Assembly: GCA_964023205.1 (NCBI GenBank)
Contig: OZ026835.1
Span: 18,248,414 to 18,312,413 of the forward strand
DNA from: Lutraria lutraria
Taxonomy: Eukaryota; Mollusca; Bivalvia; Venerida; Mactridae
DNA length: 64,000 bases
Direction of reading: 5' to 3'
How positions within the stretch are numbered: the first letter of the stretch is position 1; every line of letters starts with the position of its first letter. Of this stretch, positions 46,233 to 58,431 are shown one piece after another. Both the position numbers and the translations under genes were made by a program. The notes under the pieces are model-generated. The model was not told the origin of the DNA, did no database searches, and worked only from the letters and a program-made list of their open reading frames with translations.

Positions 46233-46330
46233 CTGGTTTTGGTCCGTCTGATATTGAGTGGAGTTCAAATGATGATTTCTCTGACCAGTCTGATGATGAT
46301 GTAGATGAATGTAACGAATGGTCGAACGAA
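46233..46330 (+). pseudogene. piggyBac transposase N-terminal acidic exon remnant
   Basis: The frame reads SGFGPSDIEWSSNDDFSDQ then SDDDVDECNEWSNEF, an acidic Asp/Ser/Trp-rich segment of the type found at the N-terminus of piggyBac transposases. The modular repeat cuts it directly upstream. The rest of the transposase resumes at 48018. Confidence 0.5.
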
Positions 46331-46587
46331 TTTACGGCACCTACAGTGTGTTTAAAAATTGATATGTCTGTAAGAAATAATTTGTCAGATAAATATATTG
46401 CGCATATTGAACTGAACATGACCTTGATTGAGGGACAATATAGTAATAAATATGTAGCAATGAGACAATTTGGCACATAGCCAATTTTTTGTGCAAAACT
46501 TGTGAAACTACAAACAGTTTATATAAATATGTTTAGTATCATGGAAGAGATTAATTTAGTAAAAAAAAAACTGCTTGAAGTTATTTT

Positions 46588-47900
46588 TATGCCCCCATAT
46601 CGATTAGGGGTGACTATTGGGTCCAGTTTTGTCTATTGCAAAACTATTGATATTGCTGAAAGTACTATTGGGATACTATTGCTATTGCTGGTAACTATTG
46701 CAATACTACTCCAATAGTTATTGCCAAGATTTGACAACCACAGAGATTAACTTGTAAATGCAAATTTGCACAGTGTAAGATATAATTTTGCTGTAAATAT
46801 ATGCTAAAATGTTTGTGGAAATGATTTAAAATGAATTGGACAGAAATAGATTAATAAAATTAAGTTCATATACTGAATTCAGTGCTTTTGTTTGATGCTT
46901 GTGCTTATTTACAATTATTTTTGTAACGAGATACAACGGGAGTTGATTTAGATTAATAATAAACTTTAAAAGAAGGAAACTATCGTAACTAACGATAGTT
47001 GAACTAACTATCAGCGATAATTATTGGATCGAGACTTTTACCATCGATCGATATTTCAATGCATCAACCAACCCCTAGTATCGATAGATTGGGGGCATAT
47101 TGATTTTGGTCTCTCTGTTTGTCTATTTGTCTGTTTGTACTAAACTTTAACCTTGCCTACAAAATCAAAATGCTAGCACCTACATTCATCAAACTTCATA
47201 TGTAGGTTCTTCATGACAACCTCTACAGGACCTGTGCATTTTCAGGTCAGTAGGTCAAGGTCACGGGGTCATTGTGTTTAAAAAAAATCCTACATTTATT
47301 TTAGGATACTAGTCCTACATTTTTCATGGGATTTTGACGAAATTATCACAGACTTGTTGTTACCAGGAACCCCCACACATATATTCCGGGTTTTGTGATT
47401 CGATCATTTTTGACGGTATTATGGCCCTTTGTTTATTTTGTGTGATTGAAACAGCGAAATACTCTTGTTTCATTCTTTTCTTTAGGGATTTTGATAAAAC
47501 TTTCATTGAACTATTGTTATTAAGATGCATGTTGAAAAGGTTTTATGATTCGATAAATTTTGACGGAATTAAGGCCCTTTGTTTATTTTGTGCATATGTA
47601 ATATAAACAGAAATACTCTTTTGTTTGCAACTACTTCTGTATTTCTCAAGGGATTTTTACCAAACATTGATAGAACTATTGTCATCAAGTTCACCAGCAC
47701 ATATTGTCAGAATTTTGTGATTCAACCATTTTTGGAGGATTTACGGCCCTTTGTTTGTCTGTACCAAACTTTAACCTTGCCTATTAAATCAAAAGGCTAC
47801 CACATACAATCATCAAACTTCATATCTTGGTTCATCATGAAAATGTCTACAGGACCTGCACATTTTCAAGTTAAAGGGTACCTGGAGGGGGCATGGTGTT
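46588..47900 (+). repeat. gggggcat repeat with inverted ends at 46588-47100
   Basis: TATGCCCCCATATCGATTAG (46589) is inverted at ACCCCTAGTATCGATAGATT then GGGGGCAT (to 47097). Between them are many CTATTG/ACTATC motifs. From 47098 a second repeat with GTTTGTCTATTTGTCTGTTTG, CTTTAACCTTGCCTA and CATCAAACTTCATAT occurs twice (about 47140 and 47765) and closes with GGGGGCATGGTGTTTATAAA. It sits in what would be an intron of the piggyBac gene. Confidence 0.6.
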
Positions 47901-48018
47901 TATAAAACACACCTTGTTTTGTACATATCATTAATTTGCGTAACTTGCATTTGTACCAATATTTTTTTATTTTTGATAAACAGTTTTATTTATGAACTTT
48001 TCTATTTATATTTTCAGA

Positions 48019-49490
48019 TTGAACACTTCATTGAACAGCCAGGTCCAAATCTCCCAGCCGATTTTGACAGTGTCCTTGCTTCTCCACTAGATTTCTTCTT
48101 GCTGCTTTTCCCATTAGATCTCATTCAGCACATAGTTACCCAGACGAATAACTATGCTGCTTGGAAGATGGCGCAGCCAGGGGAAGTCCATGATGATAAG
48201 TGGTATGATGTAACTCTTGAAGAATTGAGAGCTTTCTTGGGTATCAACATCTTGATGGGAATATACAGCCTACCTGACACGAGCATCTACTGGTCCTCCA
48301 ATCCTCTCATTGGAAACATTTCTATCATTGCCATCATGACGTGTAACAGATTTCAGAAGATTGTTCAGTATCTTCATGTGTCAGACAGGGCAGCAGAACC
48401 AGCCCAGGTCGAACCAGGTTACGACCGACTTGTCAAGATGCGACCCGTCATTAACCAATTATCCCACACCTTCAAGACAAGATACACCCTGTCCTGAGAA
48501 GGTTTGATTGATGAGGCAATGGCAGCTTTTTCTGGACATTTGTCCTTTAGTCAGTATATGCCAGCAAAGCCGATCAAGCGGGGGATCAAGGTATGGATGC
48601 TGTGTGATGCCAACAACGCTTACCTCTCCCGCTTCGATGTTTACCTTGGACGACAGAATGGCCCGACTCATCACGGTCTTGGACATGATGTTGTTATGAA
48701 GTTATCCGACCAACTTCATCATAGTCACCGATGTGTCTACTTCGACAACTTTACTGGTATACCACTGATGGAGTCTCTACTTGGTGTTGGGTTGTACGCC
48801 TGTGGAACTGTTAGAGTCAACAGGAAAGGATTCCCTGATGAACTGAAGAAATCTGCCCGTGTGAGAGACCGTGGAGAATTCAAGGTTCTACAGAAGGGGA
48901 ATTCTAACCTGACGGCTAGTGTGTGGCGGGATAAGAAGTTGGTGCATCACCTGTTGACACTGAGCGATGCTCAGGAAGTTGTTTTGAACAGCGAAGATCC
49001 GGACCTAACATTCTACTCTTGAGCCAGCCATACACTGTCTTCGCTTACAACAGGTTCATGGGCGGCATTGACCTTCATGATCAACACAGGGCCAAGTATG
49101 ATGTTGGAATTAAGGGGAAGAATTGGTGCTACCACTTTTGGTTTTTTTTTAACTGCAGCATTGTGAATGCTTTCATTTTGTACAAGTGTGTATCAACTTG
49201 AACAACCCGGAAGAAAAGATATTCACATGTTGACTTCCGGATTGAACTTGTGGGACAGCTCATCGCAGGATTCAAGAAAAGTTCAAAGTGTCCTTTATGC
49301 GAGCCTGTAGATTTACGACTTGTGGAAGTTGGAAATTTGAATGGACTCATCAGCTGCAGATTGCCAGGAACCAAAAGAGTTTGCAAGAATCACACTCGGT
49401 ACCTGAAAGAAAGAAAAGAAACAGTGTACGGATGTTCAGTGTGCCAAGTTCATCTCTGCAAGAATGGATGCTACGCTTTTACTGTATACG
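48019..49490 (+). pseudogene. piggyBac transposase (PGBD4-like), inactivated
   Basis: After an acceptor (tttatattttcag) the frame carries PLDFFLLLFPLDLIQHIV, YDVTLEELRAFLGINILMG, YWSSNPLIGN and FQKIVQYLHVSD. The catalytic Asp triad is visible: LIDEAM (48510), VYFDNF (48744) and MGGIDLHDQ (49070). The C-terminal cysteine-rich finger follows: KCPLCEP, RVCKNHTRY, YGCSVCQVHLCKNGCY. Lesions: in-frame TGA at 48495, a frameshift between 49006 and 49021, and a TGA at 49199. The triad and the finger are intact as text, so inactivation may be recent. Not functional as written. Confidence 0.9.
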
Positions 49491-50593
49491 TCTTTAATTC
49501 TGCGGGTGCAAAATTTGGCGTTTTTAAGATGTTCATAAATTGGCGGGATCTATATTTGGCGGTTTCATATCCAACCACCAAAATAAAACCATGCCCTGTC
49601 TTCTTAAGCGCCATAATTAAAACACTTAAGAAAATAAGTTTCCTCCAATTTCAAGGGAAAAAATAGACTATTTTACTAAATATCCTCCTAAATACTATCG
49701 TATCAAGTGAAATGTATAAACAACAAGAATAAGTTACATGAAAACCAAAGTGTTGGTAATTGTATTGTATTGTATTGTATTACTTGGTTAATACAATGGC
49801 CAAAAGTGATTATTTGTTTCGATGAATTATCTTAAATGGACACATGTTGTTACTGAAGTTACTGAATAAACTATGTTCTGTTATTATATCGGGTTTAATT
49901 TAGTCTATGCCGACGATATAAGTTTTACATCATGTGACAAATAAGCTGTATTGTTCAAATCGTTTAGATTTTGCATTGTTTCAATTAAGATTTACCCTAA
50001 GGCAATAAACGTAATGCATGTACTTTAAATGATGAGAGTAAACAAGTAATAATACATGTACAAACATACTAAACAAACAAAGAGTTACGTGAAAAAGTGT
50101 TAGTTACACCTTTTGATAACAAAAGTTTCAATAATTTTCTTTGACAAAAAAATTGGGGGTGTTCATTATTGGCGTGGTTTTATATTGGCGTGGTCTAGAT
50201 TTGGCAGTTCCGATGCTGACTGCCAATAGCTCCAAAATAAAACGGGCACCAATAGTAAGACGTATACAGTATTCCACAATCATGTGGCTTAGAACCGTTA
50301 CAGAAAAATGTGACATTCAAGTTTAACAAAAATTCAAATTGGAAAATTATCATTCAGTGTGGACATCATTTTTAAAAACTTCATTTCGGACATTTAAGTT
50401 TCAAGGGTGGGGGGACGGGGCCATGATAAGAGCGCCTCCTCATGGTGTGGCCAGGATATGGCTGGATGATTATAAAAATATTTTTTCTACAAAATAAAAT
50501 ATCTACTTAGATTTTCTTTTAAAAACATTACAAAATCATCCAGCCATAACTCAGAATGCTCTTTGTGTGTGTATTGAAATACTATGTCAATAT
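49491..50593. other. piggyBac 3' interior, non-coding
   Basis: AT-rich with a (TTGTA)n-like run at 49758-49782 and two patches of TTGGCGTGG/TTTGGCG (49515-49560, 50160-50205). A short stem GGCTGGATGATT / AATCATCCAGCC lies at about 50465-50545. No gene seen. Confidence 0.45.
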
Positions 50594-51805
50594 CAGGTAG
50601 TTGTATTTAGAGGTAGATGCAACTTCCTCGATAATCGTATATGTATTAAAATAAGCTGTTGTCGCCTAGCTGGTGTATAGATGATTAATAATTAATCAAT
50701 ATTCTATTGTTTTAGCGATGTAGTACCGTAGCATAGCGGGAGAATATTAGACGCCTGTTATTAAAATGGCTGTTGTTTTATTAATTATGGACTAATTCTT
50801 TTAAATGTAACCTTGTTAGAAAGCTGAAATATAGCCGATTTTGGAAGTGTACTTATTTTTTCCCTATCTTATAAATTGATCGAGAAATGACGAGTTAAAT
50901 GAGATTCTTTTTTTTTTTCGTTTATCACGCCGTGGTGGAAACATGCCCGACTTTGTGTACATGTTCAAATAAAATTGTCATGTTTTTGTCAATCATTAAC
51001 CAATTGTTTTTTAAGTAACCATGTTAAAAAGCTGAAAGATAGCTGATTTTAGAAATGCACTTATTGTTTCCCTATCTTATAAATTGATCGAGAAATGACG
51101 AGTTTAATGAGATTTTTTTTTTCGTTTTTCGCGCCGTGGTGAAAAAAAATGCCCGACATTGTGCACATGTTTTAGTTAAATGATCATTATCTTTTCACCA
51201 AAACATTTAATAAATATTGGAAGTAACAGAAGATTGTGTGCAGTAAGTGTTCCCAGTATCATTTTTGGTATAAGAAGTGAGGAAAACCACTTCATGTATG
51301 TCGCAGTAAGAGGCATACATTTTTTAAAAGTGGTCAATTCGACCCCTTTTTAGAGAAATTTCACAACTACACAGAGGAAACATTGTCAACAAAATTGCGT
51401 TACAAATCAATGCAGATGATTCTTTAATGTATCAATCATTGAAAAACATTGATTTTGAACAAATGCATCCATCGGTCTTTACGCCTGTTGTGCACCAATT
51501 TACCACTTATTCACGTCTTTCTGCCAATTTTCGGCCATTTTTCAAAATACTCGATCGGCAATGTCGAACTTTTTCCCATTAATTTAGCCTAATTACAAGA
51601 CGATACATCAAAATTATTCATGCATGTTTAATCTCAAAGTACTTAACTATTACATTATACCGAAATTAAGTATTGATACGGCATAAATCAATAAAAGTTT
51701 TACTATATGTCCATTCTTTTCAATGCGACTGCGCATGCGCGCGTGGATAACGACAAGTGTTTCGACCGGATTTTTAGTTGCATCTACCGTTAATACAACT
51801 ACCTG
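50594..51805. mobile_element. hAT-type non-autonomous element with 208-bp tandem core
   Basis: TIRs are CAGGTAGTTGTATT..GGTAGATGCAACT and the inverse. An exact 8 bp duplication GTCAATAT (50586-50593, 51806-51813) flanks it. Two units of about 208 bp (start near 50809 and 51017) share CCCTATCTTATAAATTGATC and GAGAAATGACGAGTT. No transposase. Nested in the piggyBac element. Confidence 0.85.
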
Positions 51806-52789
51806 GTCAATATCAAGGATTATATGAAATAAAGAAAAATAAAATTAGTCAAATTCCCTCAATTCAGAACAAGCAGTATTCATACCATCAGATAATTTTA
51901 CATCACATGAATAATGTATTGATTTCATGTAACCCCAACAAACATACACACAATAACACAATATATTTTTTTTATTATGTATATATATAAAAGTCTTATA
52001 TAACTGAAATTGCTTAAATGGCAAAACTCCATCAATTCATTTTGTTATTTATAATAAAACCCTTTATCCATATTTGTATAATTTATTAATTACACAAGTA
52101 TAACAGTTCACAGTACGGTTCGGGTGATTTGTCCGATTTTCGCGAACCGATGCGGAATTAAAATCGAGCTAAGCCACAGGTAGATCGCTTCAACGCTGCG
52201 ATTTGAATTTTGGCCGTTGCATTTAGAGCGACGACGATCGACGGTGACCGTCACCACTGAAGGGCAATAATTTGCGGTGGATTGCGGCGACGATCGCTCA
52301 ACCCAATGATACGCGATGTCGTCTCTTTAGTTTACTCAAAACTTACAAATTTCTTGTAAATAACACTGTTATTCACACATTATTTAATTGCACTTTGTAA
52401 ACAAATTGTTACCTGATATGTGTAAAAAATTAGCGTTGACATAAATTATAATCAACGAGTGTTGAGAACTTAATAGTAGTTGATGAGCTTTAATTAATCT
52501 GTCAGCTTTCGTATATTATTGCGCGAAATAATATTACATGTAAACAGTGGACTGGTTTTATTGATTAGAGCACCGAGCTACATTCGTAAAATGAGAGACT
52601 GCGACTCGGTCTAAATAATGATTCTCGCCCTGGTACTACACTAAAAATAGACATATGAATCTCGCCCTGTATGTAACGCTGCATATGTAAAACATAGCTA
52701 CACAGTTTACATATCATATTCGCTTAGCAATTTGCTGGTATTTCTACATATTTACTTCAAGAATGGGATTTCCTACTTGACAAAATTTA

Positions 52790-55700
52790 ATCTCAACTCA
52801 ACTCAAACTTTTATTTACTCAATTCATGTTTTTACATGACAATAAGAGCAATATAGAACATAATAATATTAACAAATTGAAACGAGGTATAAATGTACGA
52901 AATTGTTAGTTAATTCAATATTTTAAATAATAAAATACAGTAAGGTGGTGGTTGCTACCAAGGAAAAAAGTTTATCACGAATTATTGGAAAAATGCGTTG
53001 GAAAGAAAAAACTATTCTAAATAAATGATATTATTTCTAAAATATTGTGGGAGAAGTATCACTACTAAAAAAAAAAAAAAAAAAAAACAACATGTTTTAC
53101 ATGATTATCGAGAAGGTCCAGTGCATGATGACATAATTATAACATTACTTGTGTATGCAATACAATTTTAATTGTATCTGTAGATTTCTACTTATTATAA
53201 GTCAAGAGGCAGAAAAAAAGAACAAAATATAAAAATGGAATGTCATAGGAGGGTAGTCAATATTCTCTTATTATTAATAAAAAATATATAACATTATGTA
53301 CATTTATGTTGATTGTAATGGTTCAACAATAGCAGCAGTAATAATACAAATATTTGATTAAAATATGAAAATGCAAATTCAGTTATATGTACATGTATCT
53401 GAGCATATATTAGAAAAAACAACAACAAAAAACATATAAATGAACAAGATACAAAGGATATAATGTACAACAAACAAAAGTGAAAATGATACATTCATGC
53501 AATTTCATAATGGTGTTATCTATCAAATATGGAGTTCGCATTTCTTACGTTCTTCTGGAAAAATAATGTTGAATTGTGTAAGTCTTACGGATGAAGAGAA
53601 AGTTAAATTGATTTAATATTTTTATTTAAATTTAGTGATAATTTCTTTAATGAACATGCTCAGTTTTCTAGTTTTTATTACATTGCGACAATCTAAGTTC
53701 ATGAGATTTTGGAACTTTAATATATTTGGGTGTTTACAGAAAAAATCAGTAATATATTTTTTTCTAGAGATTGAAAAGTATTTACATTCCAAAAGGTAAT
53801 GGAATTCATCACCTATACAATTATTGTCACATAATAAACATTTACGCAAATTCAGATCAATGCCTATCCAGCTTAGTTTTTCAACTGGTAGTCTATTGTT
53901 CCTTGTTCTGAACATAATTACATATCTTAAGTATTTTAGGGGAATTTTGACAAGGTATTGTTCAAACCCGAATTTTGTTTTACATAATTTATAGTTTTTA
54001 CATTTACTAGAGTTATTGATGATTGAGAACCAATCGTTAATAAAAAGGTCACTTAGATGCTGTTTTACTGAGTTTTTGAGCCACTTATGATTTTGGAAAT
54101 TATGATAATCCCAGATATTAATCAGTCCACATTTAGTTAATATTTCTTGTACTTTTCTGATCCATTTAAATCGATTTTGGTTGTTTGAATAATTCATATT
54201 ACTCAGAGCTATATTATATAGAGAAGTGCTTAACTTAAACGTTTCTGGTATTATTAATTTTGACCAATATGATATCATTCTTGTTTCAATATCAATTTGT
54301 AGTGGTTTGGTACCGGTTTCACCGTATACTATACTATTTGGTGTACTTGATTTTAAACCTAATATATATTTCAAGAACTTAAGCTGAACTTTCTCCAATA
54401 CGTTATTATTACCGTAGCCCCAACATTCACATCCATACAAAAGAATCGGTTTGACAATTTTATCAAATAGTTCAATAGTCAGGTCTATTGGTAAGTGTAA
54501 TTCCTTCGATCGTTTTATTAATCCGTACATTGCTTTTGTAGCTTGTTTGGCAATAGATTTTTTCGCTGATGCAAAAGAACAATTTCTATTAAAAAGTATT
54601 CCTAGATATTTGTATTCGTTAACAACTTCGAGGTTTTGTAACCCAAATTTAAATTCGTAACGCATTTGGCGTCCGGTTGAAAATATCAAAATTTTGGACT
54701 TCGCTGTATTAACAGTTAATTTCCATTTTTGACAATATCTTTCATAGGTATTTAAAGCATTTTGTAAATCAGTGGCTGAATCTGAAAAAATAACCGTGTC
54801 ATCAGCGTATAAAAGCATAAATAGTTTCACAAACTTGAGTAGTCTATTTTCTAGTTCATGTTTGTTACATGTAATACCATTTATGTCGTTATTTTCAAAA
54901 AAGTCATTTAAGTCATTTAGATATATTGAAAAAGGTAGCGGAGATAAATTTTCACCTTGTCTAACTCCGATTGAATTTGGGAAGAAGTTTGATCTAGTTG
55001 AATTTACCGAAACACAAGATTTCGCATTTTTGTATAGGCTTTTAACAACTTGAAGAAATCGACTGTTTTCGTCCATGCCGTATTGTTGCAATTTCATCCA
55101 TAAATTTGGTCTACTTATCGTGTCAAACGCACTTTTCAGGTCAATAAAGGCACAGAATAGTTTTTTTCAACTGTTCCGTATCAAATCTATAACCATATTT
55201 AAAGCAAACATATTGTCAGTCATTAATGATATTATTTGTTTCAGTAAATTTTTGGAGACGGTTATTTATGACGGAAGTGAATAATTTTCCGAAACAACTT
55301 AAGAGAGTAATCGGCCTATAGTTGACTGCTTCTGTCGCGTCGCCTTTGTTTTTATAAATTGGATTTATAATTCCTACGGTCCAGCTATCGGGTATGATAC
55401 CCGTTTTGAATACTATGTTAAACAGTTTATGATAAATATGTTTTAATATTTGAAATGTGTTTTTTAAGTGCTCATTCAATATTTCGTCTATACCACACGC
55501 TTTATTGTTTTTTAAGGATTTTATAGCCATTGAAATTTCTTCTATAGAGATATCATTATCGAGTAAGGAGGTATCGTAATTAAATGTCGGCTGTATATAT
55601 TCTTGATCGCCTTCATCATCGCTTTGACTATTTATTAATTTAAAATGTTCGAACAGGTCGGTCAAACTAGCATTGACTGTTTTATTCTTTTTGCCGTTCA

Positions 55701-55925
55701 AAATTTTCCAAAATGTTTTAGGATTGCATTTACTCATGTTTTTTAACTTTTCCGCTGTTTTACATTTGAAAGACTTAAAGTTTTCTCTCAATACTTTCTT
55801 GTATTCTTTTGATTTATACTTCATATTTGCTTTGTTAATGTTGTTTTTTCGTAATTTATAGCTATATTTAGAAATATGGGGAATAATTGTCTTCAACGTC
55901 TTTCCATTTCGGGTGGCAATTGCTC
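52790..55925 (-). mobile_element. LINE, 5' truncated
   Basis: The minus-strand element ends in a GAGTT-type simple repeat tail (TTTGAGTTGAGTTGAGATT, about 52790-52815). The coding region follows upstream at 53622-55920. The 5' end stops in the linker before the RT. A poly-A/poly-T run and AT-rich 3' UTR lie at 52816-53620. Confidence 0.75.
53622..55896 (-). pseudogene. LINE reverse transcriptase and C-terminal zinc finger
   Basis: N-terminal part (55896-55216): AIKSLKNNKACGIDEILNE, VGIINPIYKNKGDATEAVNY and RPITLLSCFGKLFTSVI. After a small deletion/frameshift near 55210 and a TGA near 55170 it continues FCAFIDLKSAFDTI (motif A), then GVRQGENLSPLPFSIYLNDL, LLYADDTVIFSD (YADD at residues 97-100 of the 491-codon frame), NTAKSKILIF and NEYKYLGILF. 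The C-terminus has KCLLCDNNCIGDEFHYLLEC, a C-C-H-C finger. The last 491 codons are uninterrupted, so the copy is fairly young. Clade not assigned. Confidence 0.85.
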
Positions 55926-56350
55926 GTTGATGTACTGTCCGGTTCTTTTTTTATTGAGTTTGATGCCAGCCTCTCTTATCAGATGTCTGGATTTCAGTCG
56001 GTCTTGGCCGACGGATTTAGTAAGTGTTAAATCGTGAATTATTTTACCATGTGACTGTTTTCGGAAAATGAACGGTCAACAGAAAGCGAAAGAAGAAGAA
56101 AGATGCACAATAAATATCATTTTATTTACTTGAGAGTCGGCTTTAGACGTTCGCGAATCACCACGATCCATCACTATCAAAGATTATCAACTGATAAATA
56201 AGTCATAAAACGCGGTGATTAGCGACATTGCGGTGATTCGCGTTTTTTTCAAGATCGATGCTGCGATGAAAATCGCCGCTACGGGTGATAAGTTGACAAT
56301 TACGAACGCGGGGGAAACGCGAAAATTGGACAAATCACCGAACCGTACTG

Positions 56351-57325
56351 TATAATTATGAAGAAAAAAAAACACAAGGAATTGTGCCATTTTCAGCATC
56401 CAGTAATTCTCTTAATACCCTGCATATATATTTTTCACACCACATAAAAGATAATTTCAATATCTACATCTTTACCTCAAGAAAGAAAAATTAAATCAAT
56501 ATTTAGTAATTATAAATGAGTGATGAAATGTGTGGGTATCAAATCACTTATGTTGAAAATATTAAAATACAGACAAAATATTCATGTCCCTTTTATTATT
56601 CTTGCAACTCCTTTAATATTAACCCGGCAATGAAGCAATTGCCACCAAAAGAAAGGTAATTTAATCCTCAACATTTTTTGTACATAGTAAAATTTAATAC
56701 AATTAATATTTAGGGGATTAAATCAGTGATGAAATTGACAGGTGTCTAAGAAGTAGTATGAGAAGTTACTCAAAAACCTCTATGCAGACTGTGTACACTA
56801 GACTAGTATTGGTTACAGGTTATCAGTTGATCTGATCTCTAGTATCTGTTCACAGTAGAGGGCTATGAGGGAAAGGGTTAAATCAATTCGTTTCTCAGAT
56901 GAGCCTCTCAGCTTGGTCTTTTTGTTTTCTATCAATATTCTCTTGTTTTAAATTGTACAATATTATCATGCCCAAAAATCAAGATATAATTTTAATGTTT
57001 GCATTACTATTACAACATTATTCTTTGAACTTAAGAATAGATTATAAACTAGCAACAAGCAGTTTCTATACCATTTCTTTTGAATCATGATGTATGAAGA
57101 CATGGAACAGGATTATATACTAAACAAAACTTCCAACGCACTGTTCTACAATGTACATTATGATCAATATTTATTCAATATAACTATTAATTTAATGATA
57201 TTATGAATACAGATCACATAACTATCTGTTAACAGGTTGCATAAGTAAAACTTAACAAAAACTTAACGAACAACAAATCATATCAAATTTAGGTAAATTA
57301 CCTTTATAAAGTCACATTTTTTCAC
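56351..57325. other. no gene seen
   Basis: AT-rich; includes the right terminus of the piggyBac element at 56877. Nothing else recognised. Confidence 0.4.
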
Positions 57326-57334
57326 AAATTCTGT

Positions 57335-57482
57335 AAATATCTGGTATGACCACCGACCGCAATAACAAGAGCGCAACAACGGCTCCTTGATGGTTGACCG
57401 AATAAGGCGTCGGATAGAATGCATAGGAACATTGTTCCATTCCTGCTGAATCGCTATGGTAAGTTCCTGTAGGTTTCTGGGC
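57335..57482 (-). pseudogene. Tc1-like transposase C-terminal remnant
   Basis: The minus strand reads PRNLQELTIAIQQEWNNVP then MHSIRRLIRSTIKEP, matching the Tc1 C-terminus (..L..AI..EW..IP...I..LI.SM..R..). The DDE core is absent upstream. No TIRs were located. Confidence 0.7.
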
Positions 57483-58224
57483 TATATTTATAAAAATATT
57501 TGTTCAATTACTTGTATAATTTGTGTTGTTCACACCCCTACCTCAAAAAGTAAAAAGCAACAACATTATTTGGTGGAAAATATTTCGCTAAGCGTGCTTT
57601 AACATGTTTATTTGTTTACTTACCAACAAGCTGTCATTTATTCCATAAATTGCATACAGTAGTAACATTACAAATTAAAGACCTTGCTACTGTGAGCTGC
57701 GATTATCTGGCTGGAGTAGTTGATTCGCACATGTGCGATTTTAGAGGCTGATTCTTGGCTTAATTGAAATATGGTAGTCACAAAATCAATTGCTAAAGTG
57801 ATAAATGAATGTTAACGAATGAGTTTATATCGATTTTAATTTATCGATTTGTACATGCAAATCGTGTACGCACTTGAGCGTTTAACAGCTTATTGGTGAT
57901 TATAGCCGCGTAATTATGTGACAAATTTTGTCAATACACATTGTTTTGATTAGATTGCTTGCTGTGTAACATTTTCTGCAAAAATTATTTTAATGAAATG
58001 ATAAATGAAGAAAATATGAAGAAATATAGAAATGCGTTGGAAGATTTGTTTAGTATATATATATACAGCTATATTGCTGTTTTACTTTGTGTAGAAAACA
58101 GTGCTCACTGTATGTAAATATTGTATTGTATCAAAGACAGTAGCTTAAAGACTACTCATAATAAGTCAGGTGCACATGATAACAGATGTTGTACTGTATT
58201 AACTGTATTTTGTCTTTATTACAG
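57483..58224. other. no gene seen
   Basis: AT-rich; nothing recognised. Confidence 0.4.
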
Positions 58225-58279
58225 AGATGAGTTCTTCAAGTCATTATTTGAACGAAGATTTCAAAGCATGAACCTTTAA
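58225..58279 (+). CDS. terminal exon candidate
   Basis: ttgtctttattacag is followed by DEFFKSLFERRFQSMNL and TAA. Good acceptor and protein-like end. The gene is unknown. Confidence 0.35.
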
Positions 58280-58431
58280 GGTAAAATCAAAATTTATTTA
58301 TAAAAATAAAATGTTACTTTACTGATCTTTCCTTTTATTTAAATGCACACAACATGATCATTAGTTGTCAAATTTATGTATTCAGAAATCCATCTTTTTG
58401 GACGGTTTCGTTCTCTTTATTTCAGTTTTGG

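Larger units (their letters stand above)
52111..56350. mobile_element. TIR element CAGTACGGTTCGG with nested LINE
   Basis: The left end is CAGTACGGTTCGGGTGATTT and the right end is AAATCACCGAACCGTACTG. Inverted similarity extends to GTCC-ATTTTCGCG, and subterminal regions on both sides are rich in GCGATxxCGCGxTGATT. No convincing target duplication was seen. The original element appears to be about 1.1 kb of non-coding sequence, enlarged by the LINE at about 52790-55925. Confidence 0.7.
44716..56877 (+). mobile_element. piggyBac element expanded to 12.2 kb by nested insertions
   Basis: The left terminus is TTAA|CCCTTACCCTCATAG and the right terminus is CTATGAGGGAAAGGG|TTAA, inverse with one mismatch over 15 bp. 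TTAA on both sides (44712-44715, 56878-56881) is the piggyBac target. It contains a plus-strand piggyBac transposase pseudogene at 46233-49490. Nested inside are modular repeat copy D, a gggggcat repeat, a hAT-type element at 50594 and a TIR element at 52111 that itself contains a LINE. Confidence 0.75.

Noticed and set aside
46195..46476. Minus-strand frame opposite the piggyBac acidic exon
   Set aside because: It is the complement of the plus-strand acidic segment plus repeat sequence and has no independent support.
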